The notes under the pieces: model-generated
What the model saw: only the letters and a program-made list of their open reading frames with translations
What the model was told of the DNA's origin: nothing
Databases searched by the model: none
In this document: in pieces, positions 22,661 to 35,200 of the stretch
Layout of the letters: the number at the start of each line of letters is the position of its first letter
Numbering within the stretch: the stretch's first letter is position 1
Assembly: GCA_029953675.1 (NCBI GenBank)
Contig: JAMWBK010000002.1
Span: 2,728,001 to 2,792,000, forward strand
Reading direction: 5' to 3'
Source of the DNA: Rhodosorus marinus
Lineage: Eukaryota > Rhodophyta > Stylonematophyceae > Stylonematales > Stylonemataceae
DNA: 64,000 nucleotides
Program-made: the position numbers and the translations under genes

Positions 22661-23537
22661 ATGATGGTTCAGAATAGGCATTTCACGATGAGCGCTTTTG
22701 GGATAGCGGGAACGCGCAGGTATTTCCACAGCTCGCGCTCTTCTGAGATAAATGTCGGCAAGGCCATAGGCGAGCTTCAGCATACTCTTGCCAAGAATCG
22801 CATGACACCTGACGACGGATTCAGAGTGCAGGTGAGGGTGCATTTTCTCTGATTTGCTTGTTTCTATTGAGTCGAGAGCGTGAGTGTATCGGATCTTGGA
22901 TGGTTTTTCGTTTCTTGGTTGACGGAAAAAAGGTTTCTGGATTTTTTTGCTGGGGGCTGTGTTTGCGGTTTATAGGTGGAACTGTTTTATGATCTTATTA
23001 ATAAGAACATACGGTTCGACCTTGGGCATGTGGTTGACTACTATAGCAAGATTATGGAATCTCGTGGATACAATACCTTCTTCAAAAAGCGGGTGGTTGG
23101 GTTCTACACGAGAACGCAAGAGGAGTACAAGGACATAACTAGCAAGTTTGCCATTTTTGACGGTAAGGAAACGGTCAAAAAGAGCCTTCCAGCATGCACC
23201 TAAGACTAAAGATGAACATGCCACTATCCCAGGAATGAATCCAGCTCAAAGACTTACCTACTATAAACTGAAGGACAGAGATATCAGAGAAATCGCGAAA
23301 AGGGCTGATGTGGACCCGAAAGAAGTCTACAAGTTTGTACAGGAGGCGAGCTCACTGTTCGTATCTTGGAAAGTTCTAAAAACCAGAAGGGGAAAAGGTC
23401 TAGCCGACGTTAGCACTGCCCGAGAGCTCATGTTTGTCCAAAGTTCACCGAACCAATGCTGGCCTGGGCCCAAGTATCCAATGATCAATCCTTGGGAGAG
23501 ACGAAAACCTGCCAAGCAAAGCAAGTATGCGCAATGA
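22661..23537 (+). CDS. Probable mitochondrial protein, weak SRP54 M-domain resemblance
   Basis: Three exons (22661-22831, 22976-23162, 23212-23537) give 227 residues. The N-terminus is rich in Arg, Ser and hydroxylated residues with almost no acids (GTRRYFHSSRSS), as in mitochondrial presequences. The middle is helical. After the short second intron (49 nt) comes ATIPGMNPAQRLTYYKLK, then REIAKRADVDPKEVYKFVQE and KTRRGKGLAD. This resembles the end of the SRP54 M domain (an IPGM loop, then RRKRIA...SVQEVNxLLKQF and a GKG stretch), but the rest of SRP54 including its GTPase is absent. I do not assign a function. The first ATG is at 22661; an internal Met ten residues on could also start it. Confidence 0.65.
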
Positions 23538-23872
23538 AGCCGTGATATATTCGATCCAGATTATGTGCCGGACGAGATGAAGTATTTGGACCCTCGCTGC
23601 TTTAGATTGACGGAATCTCAGTTTCCTAGTACTAACTTTTCAAAAACTAATATTGGAGACCATCTCGAAGTAGAAGATAACCGGCAAAGCATGGTGAAGT
23701 CGGTTTCTCACAAGATCTTTTTTTGCGGGCGTTCGGGCACCTCCGGGTGTCCTTCTCCATAAAAAGAAGCTCTTAGGAGCAAGCCTTTGGTGGATACCCA
23801 AGCGACCTCTACCTTCTCAACTGGAAGACCAAAAATTATTGCAGTCGCAATTTGATTTGAGTACGCAGCTAC
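23538..23872. other. Convergent intergenic region
   Basis: Short gap between the 3' ends of the mitochondrial-protein gene and the FolD gene. No coding potential or repeat is recognised; it should contain both 3' UTRs. Confidence 0.5.
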
Positions 23873-24895
23873 CTAGGATTCGACTGTTCTTTCCGCAGCA
23901 GTGACACAGTTCTGAAGCAACATCGCAATGGTCATCGGGCCCACCCCTCCAGGAACCTGTACCGCAAAAGAGAATGTCAGTGAATCTACCCACGATCATT
24001 TAGAGTCATATCCTGCCAGGCATACCGGCGTGATCATTCCAGCAACTTCTTCGCAAGCTTTCGTATCTATGTCCCCGACCTAGAGATGGAACACAAGATC
24101 GAGATCAGTGTGATAAGGAAAGCACAACCATTTGCTTACTGTGCTCTTTTAGCTCTTTCGTACCAGGCGGTATCCACGTTTGCTGGTTTCATCGGGGACA
24201 GAGTTGATTCCTACATCAATCAGGACCGCCCCAGGCTTTATCCAATCCTTCTTGACCATGGCAGCAGAACCTATCGCAGCAACAACGATATCTGCTTTCT
24301 TCGTCTGCGCAGCCATATCAGGGGTACCGCTGTGGCAGATCGTTACTGTGGCATTGTTCTTCAACAGTAGCAGCGAAATTGGGAGCCCAACAATGTTACT
24401 CCGACCGAGGATGACGGCCTCTTTCCCGTGGATCTGGACATTGCTTCGTTTCAAGAGCTCAATGCAGCCTTTAGGGGTACATGGTACGTGCATTGGTTCG
24501 CGATTCTTCATAGCTAATCGACCAATGTTTACGGGATGAAACCCATCGACGTCCTTGTTGATATCCACCGCACCAAGAACCTGTTCCTCGTTGCATTGTT
24601 TCGGAAGCGGAAGCTGCACAAGGATCCCGTGAACCCGCTCATCCGCATTGAGCTTCTGGATGAGCTCGATTACCGTCTTCTGCTCAACATCCTCGGGCAA
24701 CGGATGGTGGAACGAGACAAGGCCGCATTCCTCGCACGCCTTATGCTTCATCCTTACGTACGTAGCCGAGTCCGTTCTGTTGCCCACGATGATCGTGCCC
24801 AGTCCCGGCGACATGTTCAGCCTCGAAACTCGGTTGGCTACCTCCGCCCGGATCTCAGCAGCAATCCGCTTCCCATCAATTATTTCAGCTGGCAT
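23873..24895 (-). CDS. folD: Methylenetetrahydrofolate dehydrogenase/cyclohydrolase (FolD/MTHFD)
   Basis: This bifunctional one-carbon enzyme oxidises 5,10-methylene-THF to methenyl-THF using NADP and hydrolyses it to 10-formyl-THF. Exons are 24895-24164, 24079-24026 and 23956-23873, coding 289 residues, the usual bacterial/plant FolD length without a formyl-THF synthetase domain. Motifs include YVRMKHKACEECG with the catalytic Tyr and Lys, VQLPLPKQ, DVDGFHP, the Rossmann segment ILGRSNIVGLP, and the closing GGVGPMTIAMLL. I chose MPAEIIDGKRIA as the start because the family begins there; an upstream Met at 24922 would add nine residues. No clear transit peptide is seen, so it is probably the cytosolic form. 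Confidence 0.95.
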
Positions 24896-25898
24896 TGTGA
24901 TCCACCTGTAGATTCTCATCAAAAAAGTCCATACAAGTCGAACTTTGGGCTCTCAAAAGTCTCTCAACCACCTTCATTGTCCTGTCGACTCCTATCAACT
25001 GCTCCACAACAGCAATTCGTTGAACTACTTATCAGCTGAGATCTCCGGTTCGTACCATTAGTACAAAGATACTAAATCACTGTACAAGTTACAAACTCAG
25101 AGATTCTTGTGGGTGTCAGATTTCGTAGCTCCGTCTCTCTTTAGAAACGGCAGTACGTTGCCTACAACTATGTTACGGAACCTCTGTAACGATTCTCTTC
25201 ATATATGAAAAGCTCCCAAACGAGAGAGTCCAGTTTCCGGTGAATTATGGATTCCTCAACGTGCTAGTTCTCGACTGGTTCGTAGTTTGCCGATCTGACG
25301 AACGCTGACGTTGAGAGGTTTGAGACTAGGACACTACTGGACAGCTGAATCGAAGGAGCGCAACGCGCTGACATCACGGGCGTCTAGTCCCCGAGCAAAA
25401 ATGCTGTCAGAAGAGCCCCGCCGGGTCTTTGACCGATGTTAATACAGGTATGCGCATCCGCTCTACTATGGACGCAAAGCCATTAGTCGAAGCCTCAAGT
25501 GTGGACTAGGTCTTGCCGGTGCCGGTGCCGTTTGACTAGCGTTGATGTCTCGTGGAAAGAATAACAACCTAGATTCTCACCGCGATACAGATTCCGAGAC
25601 CCAACTAGCGTCCTGGAAATAATCCAGATCAGGTATTAAAAATAACTGGGTGGAGAATCTTATCCCTGGATGAGAATACCCCTTGTATGGTATCGTAGAT
25701 GTTGCTGCGCAAATTGAGCTGCCCAGTCTACATCGATCCAAGTACTAGAGCACCGCTACATATAAGAAGGGGTTGTACCTTTCCCTCCTCAAATAACAGC
25801 TTCCCCTGCTCAATGGCAACCTCTAACTGACTCTCCCCACCTTAAGAAATAAAGTTTTACTGACACGATGCGGACCTAAAGGGTTTCTCCATTCATTC
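24896..25898. other. Intergenic region, no feature seen
   Basis: One kilobase between two minus-strand genes, the FolD promoter side and the PDHB 3' end. No ORF with family resemblance and no repeat is recognised. Confidence 0.5.
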
Positions 25899-27459
25899 TC
25901 AAATTGTCGTAGCCGCCGCGGATGCAATGGTCTGTCCGAGCGCGTTCTTGACTCCCTGAACAACATCCTGGGCCTAGAATGCACACGGCAAGATCAGAGA
26001 GGTCAGCCAGGAACACTCTACCGGAATGCGTCAAGTACGCTGTCAAGCACCTTGGGCAATGGATCGCCATGTCTTACCTGTGGGAACGCAAGATCTTCCA
26101 AATTCTTTGCGTACGGGGTTGGAAGGTCAGCTCCCGTTACTCTGACCAGCGGTGCGTCCAAGAAAAACATCGCTTCGGACTCTAATACAGCTGCTCCAAT
26201 TTCTGCACCGATACCGCTTTGGGGCCAGCCCTCTTCCACAGTTATGAGTCTACCCGTCTTCTTCAATGACTTAAAGATCGTCTCGTAGTCCATAGGCCGA
26301 ATTGTCCTTAAATTGATAACCTGAAAGAGGCGAGTGGGATTTTTAGCTGGCGCCCGTAGATGCTACAGTAGGAAAGATGTTCAATTTCCAAACTCACCTC
26401 CACCGAGATTCCCTCCTTCGCAAGCTCTTCCGCCGCGATCAGACTACTATCCACAGATCTCGCGTAGCCCACAACTGTGGCGTCTTTCCCCTCTCTCATG
26501 ATCTTAGCCTTTCCGATCGGTAATGTGAATTCTGGATCCAAGACGGCATCATCAACTTCGAAAGTCTTCCCATACATTATCTCGTTCTCCAAAAAAATTA
26601 CTGGATTGTTGTCACGAATTGCAGCTTTCAGGAGTCCCCGATTGTCCTCCGCATCATAAGGCGTGATAACTTTGAGGCCCGGTACACTACCGTACCAGGC
26701 AGCAAAGCACTGAGAATGTTGAGCTCCGACACCCGCGGAAGCTCCATTGGGGCCTCTGAACACAACTGGGCATTTGATCTAGAAGTAGAATCGTTTGTAA
26801 GCACCTCCGATAGATGTAATAGTGAGCATAAAATTGCTCAAACAGGAGAGCTATTTCGACTTACATCCCCAGAAGACATGTAAAGGGTTTTCGCTGCGGA
26901 GTTTACGATCTGATCAATCCCCTGCATCGCGAAGTTGAACGTCATGAACTCACAAACTGGTTTCAATCCGTAGAACGCAGCTCCGGTCGCAAGGCCCGAG
27001 AAGCCCTAAGCATTGAAGAAATGAACATGTACCTCGTAAGAATGTGGACGTTCTGAAGGTGATAACGATTTTCGCCTTCAATTCCCCCGATCACATACCG
27101 CTTCCGTAATCGGCGTGTCAACCACCCTATCTTCTCCGTACTTCTTGAGCAAGCCCTTAGTAACCTTGTACGCTCCCTCATAGGAAGCAACTTCCTCTCC
27201 CAAGACGAAGACCCCTGCCGCATCAAACACGAGAAAGGACACGTTGTCAACGCTTTCCAAGCAGTACGCAAAACACGCGAAAGAGAAAATCGTCGTTGAA
27301 CTCACGGCTATCGCGGGCTAGCTCTTCATCAAGAGCACTGTTCAGAGCGTCACGACCAGTCATCGACGCCATAGCACGCCGTGCGATTCCAGTCGAACGG
27401 GCCAAGGATCCCCGCCTCAGCGCTCCTTCCAAAAACTTCCCTCCTCGCTGCATCCTCAA
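25899..27459 (-). CDS. PDHB: Pyruvate dehydrogenase E1 component subunit beta, mitochondrial
   Basis: The beta subunit of the thiamine-diphosphate-dependent E1 of the pyruvate dehydrogenase complex. Exons are 27459-27306, 27214-27099, 27005-26865, 26778-26398, 26320-26078 and 25973-25899, giving 369 residues. Family signature runs include [24 protein letters not shown] joined to [42 protein letters not shown] and LENEIMYG. After the fourth intron come [23 protein letters not shown] and [15 protein letters not shown]. The N-terminus has many Arg and no early acids ([17 protein letters not shown]), typical of a mitochondrial presequence. The last exon encodes an Ala/Thr-rich tail. Match to mitochondrial rather than plastid-type E1 beta is by overall motif pattern. 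Confidence 0.95.
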
Positions 27460-28373
27460 TCAGTCTCTTTTTCAGCGGATCTCAAGCATCAACCCTTGAT
27501 CACCACTCGAAAAACCGCCTGTATAAATACAACAACACCCTTCGATACCACCATTAGATCCCAATATCCCACCAAAAACAAGAAAGAAACCCCTCCCTCC
27601 CCTTCCCATTGCCAAGCAACTGCATCTCAAACCCTCAATACAAATACCATCCGAAGCAGGCACTCATCCGCAACGAGACTGGTCTGGACGGGTGGGGGGT
27701 CCATAGGTAACCCACCAGGGCAGTTTTACCATCGTCGATATCTCTTAAATCAAATGAAGGAGGCGCAGGCTCCAGATACGTGTATCCTGAAAGCGTGACG
27801 TCCTGAACTCCAATATGTGAACCCGAACAAACAACTGATCAAACGGACATCAGCCAAAAAACCCGTTTATAGGGGAACTAGGACAGGTGGCAATACATAA
27901 TTTGACAACAGATCAGGGTAAAGTAAAATACAAAAAAAGGTTCATCAATCCTCACAACTACCAATGAACATGCATAATAAGAGGATTCAGTCATTATTCT
28001 TTAGCTGAGGCAAAATTAACGCTTTTTTGTAGATTTGGAAGAGCTGCCGATGAATAATATCGATATGTTTTTGATTAATATTATAAAACGAAGGACTACG
28101 ACCTAATTTGTGGCTTGAGGCAGACTTGAATTTGGATAAGAAAAGTCTAGATTTGGGGAAGTAGTGGTAGGATCTATTCTCGATTTACAGTTCGAGATAA
28201 AGATGTTCGCATGGCTGGTGGTTGGTGTTGGATTGGATGTGTCGGGAGGCCAACCGAAGGGAAGGTTGACGAGCGGGCGAAGGAAAAGAAGGATTAGAAG
28301 CTTGAAGTGAGAGTTGTATGGATGCCTTTGAGAAAATGAAGGAGTTTTTGAAGTCTGGAATTGAAATCTGAGC
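27460..28373. other. Divergent intergenic region upstream of PDHB and the next gene
   Basis: About 0.9 kb between divergent starts; presumably contains both promoters. The strand is C/A-rich between 27490 and 27640 and AT-rich around 27900-28100. No defined element is recognised. Confidence 0.5.
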
Positions 28374-31320
28374 ATGGCAAACAGATCGGAGGTCGCGGAG
28401 GTCACGAAGGCCTCCTTGTCGCAAGTGTTCAGAAACTACCAGACGAGGACCGCGACCATCGGGGAGATGCTGGACGAACTGGGGGGTATCACGTTCCCTC
28501 TAGATAGCGAGACCCTGGGCAACCTTCATATGGTGATGTCCTCTGCGTCACAAGGGCACCTGCAGGTTAGTTTCGCGGAGTCCAGAAAAAAGAGTGGGTG
28601 TGTAGTGCTTGAGCTAACCTCTGTTCCCGTTGCGAACCTAATCGAATTGAAAAAGGATTTGATAAAGGAGCTCACTCGTACCCCCGAGCTGGATACCCCG
28701 GCGGACGACCAAGAGTGTAGACAGAGCTATATGCGGCAATGGGTAGCATCAACGCTCCTTGCACACGGACCGGACAACTACAGGGAAAAAATTATCAAAA
28801 CTCCGGGTCTTTTACCGAACTTGCTTTCATACTACGATGCTGAGGACTATGATGAAGTTCAGACTAGTTTGGTTACAAAGGTTCTGGCTTCGTTGCATAC
28901 GTACAACGATGTGAGCGATACCTACCCTCCCCCAAAATCACGTTGACCAGACACGGCTCATGAAGCTGAAGCTCTGTGTATATCTCTTTCTGGATGCAAA
29001 GGGGAAAGTGGCTGAACAAATGATAGAGTGTAGCTCCTCAATGAAGTCCATGATCCGCCATATTCAATGCGACGTGATCGCGAATTTCATTCCGAAACTG
29101 ATCTTGGGCATGCGGAATTCTCATAAGTATCCCTTTGACTTTGAGGTTGTGCACAAGCGTTCTTGCTACGCTCTGTTGAACGCCAATTTGTACGAGTCGC
29201 TCCTGAATAGCTTTGCTACTTCTTCTAATCAAGCGGAGTACCGTCTGGAGCACATTCGTATCATGGAGAACAGCGCGTATGCGCTAGGAGAAACGGCGGG
29301 AAGACTTTCGCTGCTTCCACAAATTAACAAAAACGAGGTCGGCTCTTTGTTCGCGGAGTCCGCCAGGCTCTTCTCAAAGGCCAGAGTCGGTAGGTGCTTT
29401 TCCGGAGGGATCTCGGCGCGAGGTTTCTAAGGGAAAACCTCACTAACCCAATGACTCTTTCGTTAGGGCTCGACGTTTACTTGAGACCGAAAACTGTCGA
29501 GAGTCTGTTGAAGTTTGGTTTGGATCAATACAAGACCAGGGAAATCGATAAGTATGTTGCAATGGAATGCGCTCTTGACGGTTTGTTGTACATTTTGAAG
29601 AGATATGAGCGAGGTGAGCGTCTTTCGCAGAGTTCGAAAGCTGACCACATACATAGATGGTCTAAAATATCTTGATTCCGGGTCACAAGGCCTTCATTGC
29701 CGCTTTGGTATAGTTACGGCATTGACCGCGACGAAGACAACACCGTTCATTGAGATGCTATCTGAGTTCATGCCAGACTTCATGACCTTCCTCAAGGATG
29801 AGTCTGAGGCAGGATCCTTGTTGCGGTTCCGTGCAGCAGATGTGCTCTCTACATCTCTGGCCTCATTTAGAGTAAGCCGTGACCAGAAAAAGCGTATGGA
29901 TTGCGAGGGGGCCAGAATCCCGACGTTCCCAGTGAGTTCCGCTTAATCAAAAAGTTCTGGCCATTGACTTCATCTTTACCTTTCCTACGACCCAGTCAAT
30001 AGCGAGGCTGATCAATGGCGCCGGTTTCCCGCATGAGATTGTCCGCTTGGCCCTTGCCCCGAGAGGTTGCTTTTACGAGCAGATGATGATAAAGTCGTTC
30101 CAATCCGCACTTAGGACTAACAAACCCGAGGTCATAAAGCCGTGGCTTGAAGAACATGGTTTCATGGAAAAGCTAGTTTCGTCCATGGGGGCTGCTGCAA
30201 TGGTACGAGCAGTTGGACGCTCATTAGGTTGACTGCGGACGCCCCAACTAACTTACCCCTTTACGGTTACGATCTAGGGCGAAGACGCAAATTTTCAGGT
30301 CGCCGCCTTAAGTCTGAAGCAGTACATGGTGAAACTGTCCCTGAAGGGAGAAAACGACAACACGATTCGTTCGTACCTTGGTCCTACAATAGCCGGGCAA
30401 TTGGACGAGGTTGATGCAGACCAACTGGCAAAGTTTGTCTCCAGCGGTCTCCCCGTAAGTGGTCGAACGCGCGGTCGAACCCGGTCGAGGATACTCCATC
30501 ACCGCGCTGTTGTGAAAACGTAGATTAGTGCTAATCGTTTTCTGATTAAACCTGCAGGTACTGTATCGCGGAAGGCATCCAAAGGCACTGCTGGACACGT
30601 CTCAAGGTGATAAAATTGATACAATTACTGAAACGGAGCGAGAATCTATGTTCTACTATTCAGCGGTGAAGAATGTGTCGGAGGGAATGGATACCGTAAG
30701 AGCAGCGAAGAATCTGGACTATCGTCTGCCATGTGATTATCAACTTTGAAACCTAACCTGGACATCCGTACGCTCCTTTCCTGACCTTCCCTCAGAATTC
30801 CGAGCGATTCGAAAACGTCCTTGGACTGCCCCAATTTGAGTTTGACAGCTCCAAGACGTTTCTCACATCGATCTTCGGGAGAGAAGTTCCTCCCGCTCCA
30901 ACCAAAACGTAAGGACAAAAGTTGCGGCAAGAGAGGCTTGTTTAAGGAATCGTATGCTGAGCTCCCTCTTCCTGTTTCTCCAATCAACACAGTGTGTCAA
31001 ACGACAGCAGTGGAATGGACGACCGAGCTGCAAGGACTGTAAGATCCAATATGGAGGATAGGCCCGGAAAAGCCAAGGGCGGTGGATTTTCGATGAGGCG
31101 GTATGAATCGGAATCGAACCGCGGAATGGAAGATAGGAAGGACAGTAACCTACCTGCTTCTCGTGGGAACCCCTTTTCTATGAAGCGCGCTGGCTCTGAA
31201 TCGAGCCGCACGGCCTTGGCAAATTTTGTCGGACAGAAACAAACTTCGGACCAGAAGGAAAGGCGATCTCCCTTCTCAAATTTCTTTAGGGGGCTCTCGT
31301 CACCGAAGAGAACCGACTAG
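28374..31320 (+). CDS. Unidentified 769-residue helical protein with Ser/Arg-rich tail
   Basis: Nine exons (28374-28910, 29002-29389, 29467-29613, 29657-29931, 29996-30202, 30278-30454, 30558-30695, 30796-30908, 30993-31320) join in phase to a 769-residue protein. I do not recognise the family. The first 640 residues look entirely alpha-helical, with repeated Leu/Ala-rich helices of 15-20 residues, suggesting an ARM/HEAT-like solenoid. The last 110 residues are Gly/Ser/Arg-rich, low complexity, with two similar units FSMRRYESES and FSMKRAGSES and several SP or RSPF sites, so the tail may be phosphorylated or bind RNA. No signal peptide or membrane segment. One intron is only 43 nt. The gene structure is well supported by frame; function is unknown. 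Confidence 0.75.
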
Positions 31321-32213
31321 AGCGGTCCCTCTTCTAAACTCTAACTCTTTATATTTTCTTTTTGTTGTGCTGGTCTTCGGTCTGCGCGTGTCCATTTCCG
31401 TCTCCTTAATCTAGTAAATTTGACTTTGTGCTCCCCTTTTTTCACATCCGGTTATAAGCAAGTTTCCATATGACGGTCCTGTTCACACCTTTTGATGCTT
31501 CCAACAAGTTGTTAGGACAGGGCTTCGGGGACTCTCTCGTGCGAGCCCGCTTTGTCAGATTGCGGAGGTTTGATAACGAACAGGCGTCAGGCAGCAATAG
31601 TCTTCGTCCGCAGCAGACAGAGCAGAAACGTATTCTTACGCGTTAGAGAGAAGCCCGGAGAATGTATTTTTGGCTATGGACGCTGATCCATGAGTTCAAG
31701 GCGGCAAAGCAATCAGCTGAGGACCCTGGCTCTGAACAGCCACCCATTCTCGGGGTTATAATCTTACGATGAGAGTACCCGTCTTCGTCGAGAGGAGATC
31801 GCTTTCGCTGGGGACTAGTAAACCGATTCAGAGTGGACAGACTGAAACATTCTTCAGAGACAATTGTTGCTGGACAGTTGGAACTCGTTTCTTTTGAAGA
31901 TCTGAGAATTCGGCTTTGGAAACATGCGGAGGGTCGTTCGTGGCGCTTTAGTGAACAGAACCTCCCTCACGTACCCATGCTCAATTGACTGGAAGAGATG
32001 ATGGGGATGGAATTCTTGAAAGGCGGCCGCAGTGAGCTTCTTCGTTTTCAACTCTGAACGGCTTGTGATGAAAGAGCTGGACGCTGCTCTGCGGGGATGG
32101 TGCGTCGAGGGCCGCTTATACCTTGCTTCGTTTGCAAGAGCATCGATTGAACGGTAGTATTTTGAGCGACTCCTTGTGGTGAAGTTTGACCGAAGTTGCG
32201 GTTCTGCCACTTG
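31321..32213. other. Intergenic region, possible 5' exon of the next gene
   Basis: Around 0.9 kb between two plus-strand genes. The reading frame of the next gene is open a little upstream of its first ATG, so a small 5' exon could lie here, but no splice combination I tried was convincing. ORFs on the minus strand are random-looking. Confidence 0.45.
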
Positions 32214-35200
32214 ATGGACGCGCTTGCATGTGGTCATGGACATATTGAGAGAGATGCAGCATTCAAGCTCATGTCGAAGATCTTGGATAGGAGCCCGGAT
32301 ATAGTCACGAACGACGCTCTGAGAGAGTGCTTTTGCATGGGGTCAGCCGCCGCGGCGGACACTGCTGCCGAGGTGCTTGCGACATGTGAGAATCATGAAT
32401 TTATTCAGCGCTTATCAGAAGGGCTCAAGCCAGTCATTCATGTCGCGCCAGATTCGAATCTGAGAGCTGTTGCGCTTCTCGCCATAGAATTTGCAAAGAA
32501 GTGCGGTCGAGGAGAACTCGCACTGGCAATGATAGAATCCAGCTACCCAGCAGCAACCGAAATGCTACGAGCGTTTTCGAAAGCGCTGTATCAGGCCGCT
32601 GAAGTGTCACGGAAGCAAGTTCAGAAGCTCCTCAAAGCGGTGAACGAATTTCTCGAGGCTGCACTGATTGGGGATAGCGACTCTATGAAGGCAATTAGCG
32701 CCGAGACGAGAGGTCTTCTGTTCAGAGTATGTGAACAGGATGCTATGCAGCTTATGCTATCGGTAATGTCCAAGCTTGGACCACAAGCACAGCACGACTT
32801 GCCAACTCTCGTGCGAGAAATGTGTCGAGTTGTCCCAGACACGTCACTGAGGGGTGTCTTCATGCACGCTGTAGACCTGAGCATCTCTTTCGGAGAGTCA
32901 GCTACTTGTGTAGCACTGTTGGAAGCAGTGGACCTCACAGCCTTGACCGCACAAGTTGGTGCGGCAAACAGTCTGTTTTGTTTGAGTTCCGTCGTTCTCC
33001 AAGCCGGCCTTAAGGGCGAACTTGATGACGCAACTCGTATTGTTAAGTTTTGTACTGCAATCCTCGAAGACAATCTTTTCCTTCCTGAGCTCGTCACTTC
33101 ATCATACGCCCATGCGGTGGCCATGTGCCTCTCGTCAAGCGCTGGAGTTCGCGGGCATCGTATCCGAGAAGCGAGGATCGCAGAGTTCGCAGCAAAAGCT
33201 TCAGCGAAGGCCACCTCGATGGATGCGAGAGTAGGCTCCAGTGAATCCGAGTCGCTGGAAGGTCTCTTTGAAACGATCAAGAGCTTCTGCTTCGACGGCA
33301 GTGTTCTCAGTGTATGTTTGCAATTGCTCACAACAGCAAGGGGAAAGCTTGCTTCTGGGGCGCTGGAGGCGAGGCAGTGGCTTCGTAACTTTAAGGCTAA
33401 GCTCCCGCAGACGAAATCATCCGCCCTCCTTTTCGCAGATGTTGTAGGAACGTTTTTATGCGGCTTGCTGTGCTTCTCTCCTGAAATTTCGTTTGAGATA
33501 TGTGACGCGCTACCTCAGTTAGAAATGACCTCAAGGTTGCACCTCATTCCGTCGCTCTTGCACGGATTCGCACAGGCGCACGAGGGATTGATAGCGTTGG
33601 AGATCCTCAAATGCATTCGCAGAATCGCTGAGGACAACTATTCTTCTGAGATAGTTGTTAGGAGTTTGTCCAACCTGTGCGAATTTCGAAGCAAACGATT
33701 ATCGCGATCTGCGCTCTCCGAAGCAGCGCTTCTGGAACTTGCGAACCTCGCGGCTGAAAAACCGAGCTTTGGCCTGAAAGCAATGGTCTCTCAGGTTGAA
33801 CGTATGCTGAATGACTGGGAGCGCGTGACGCCTACTCTTGCAGCGGCGGCTGTTTCGGGAGCTCATGTTGTAATTAGATATCGGCCCTCCAGGGGAACAC
33901 TCTTTGTTCCACTCTTGCAAAAGTCTATGCAGGCCGGGGAGGAATATGAAACGGCCGTGGCAACATCTCTCAGAGCTCTGCGAAGCCTCTGTGACGAAGG
34001 AATTCTAGATGCTGTGAAGACTATTCGGATCGTGTTCAGAAGATTTGAGCTTTCCTGGGAAACACTCGAACCGTATCCGATCCCCGTTCGCGTTGCGTTC
34101 GTTCACTTCCTCGGTGCCGGAGCTCGCGCGGGGTTCTCCAAGAAAGGTCTTGCGCTCTCAGCGCGGATGGCTGAATTTCTCAGGGAGCTTCTCGTGAGGG
34201 AGGATCAACCCAAACTCGTTCTCGAAGCTGCCGGGGAGGCCCTCTCCGTTTTTGAGGAGCGGCTTGCGCTTGATTTTCTTGGTAAGACGGAAGAGGCCGA
34301 CGAGGATTCAGAACTGTTGGCAAAGAACAAGCATGAGGTTTACCGATGGACCTGTCAGGTGGTAAAAATTGCTGCAAAGTTGGGTGTCCGGAACAAGGTG
34401 GCGTCCTTGATTACGCACCTTGCCAGAAGCGAATGGCAGAACAGAGCCAGAGGGGATTGGTCGGAAATGAAGATCCTCAAGATGGCCTCATCGTCGTTGA
34501 TGCGTTCAAGGCAGGCGGACAACGGAGGGGGGATTGAGCAGCGATTCCGAGCTTCCGCAAACGCTTTGCCTGACTCCGTAATCAAAGCCCTCGTCCAAAC
34601 GGCTGCGCTTCTTTTTGACGATGACTCGCCGGCGAGGGCCGCTTGTGACGCCCTCGTGGAGGCCGAAGCTCTTGTGCCGGGTCTCCCATGGGGGGAGCTC
34701 TTCATAGAAAGCGCGAGGAAGTCAGCCTCCAGGAAGACACTCTCTTCGTGCGCTCGTGCCAGTTTCTGTCTGGTGGATGAACTTCAGCAACCTCTGGTCG
34801 CCTTCTGGATGTCTAGCTTGACGACAATCGATGATGAAGTTGCGGACGTGCTCGCGGTCGCAGTATTGGCTAATGGCAAGGTCGGGCTGATCGGACAGCT
34901 TCTTGAGCACTACGGGAGGCGCAAGCGATTTCGCGAGCTATTTCGACTGATTGTAAACCACGGCGAGATAGGCGAGCAGAGTCTTGTAAGACTCGTACAG
35001 TTGAGCCTTGACGTAGAGGTCAAATTGGACTCTACGGATATACCTGGGTTGGTATCAGTCATTGGGAAGATTTCTCCCAACCAGATTGCGCAATTTGTGA
35101 ACTCGAGCATCTGGAAAACAAGCATACTCGTTGGTTTGATCAACGAACAGGCCATGACCAAACACCCCTTGCAGAGCACTGCCAAACCAGTTCTATTGCA

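Noticed and set aside
31854-32243. 129-codon minus-strand ORF opposite the start of the large helical gene
   Set aside because: It overlaps the plus-strand gene start and has no recognisable domain.
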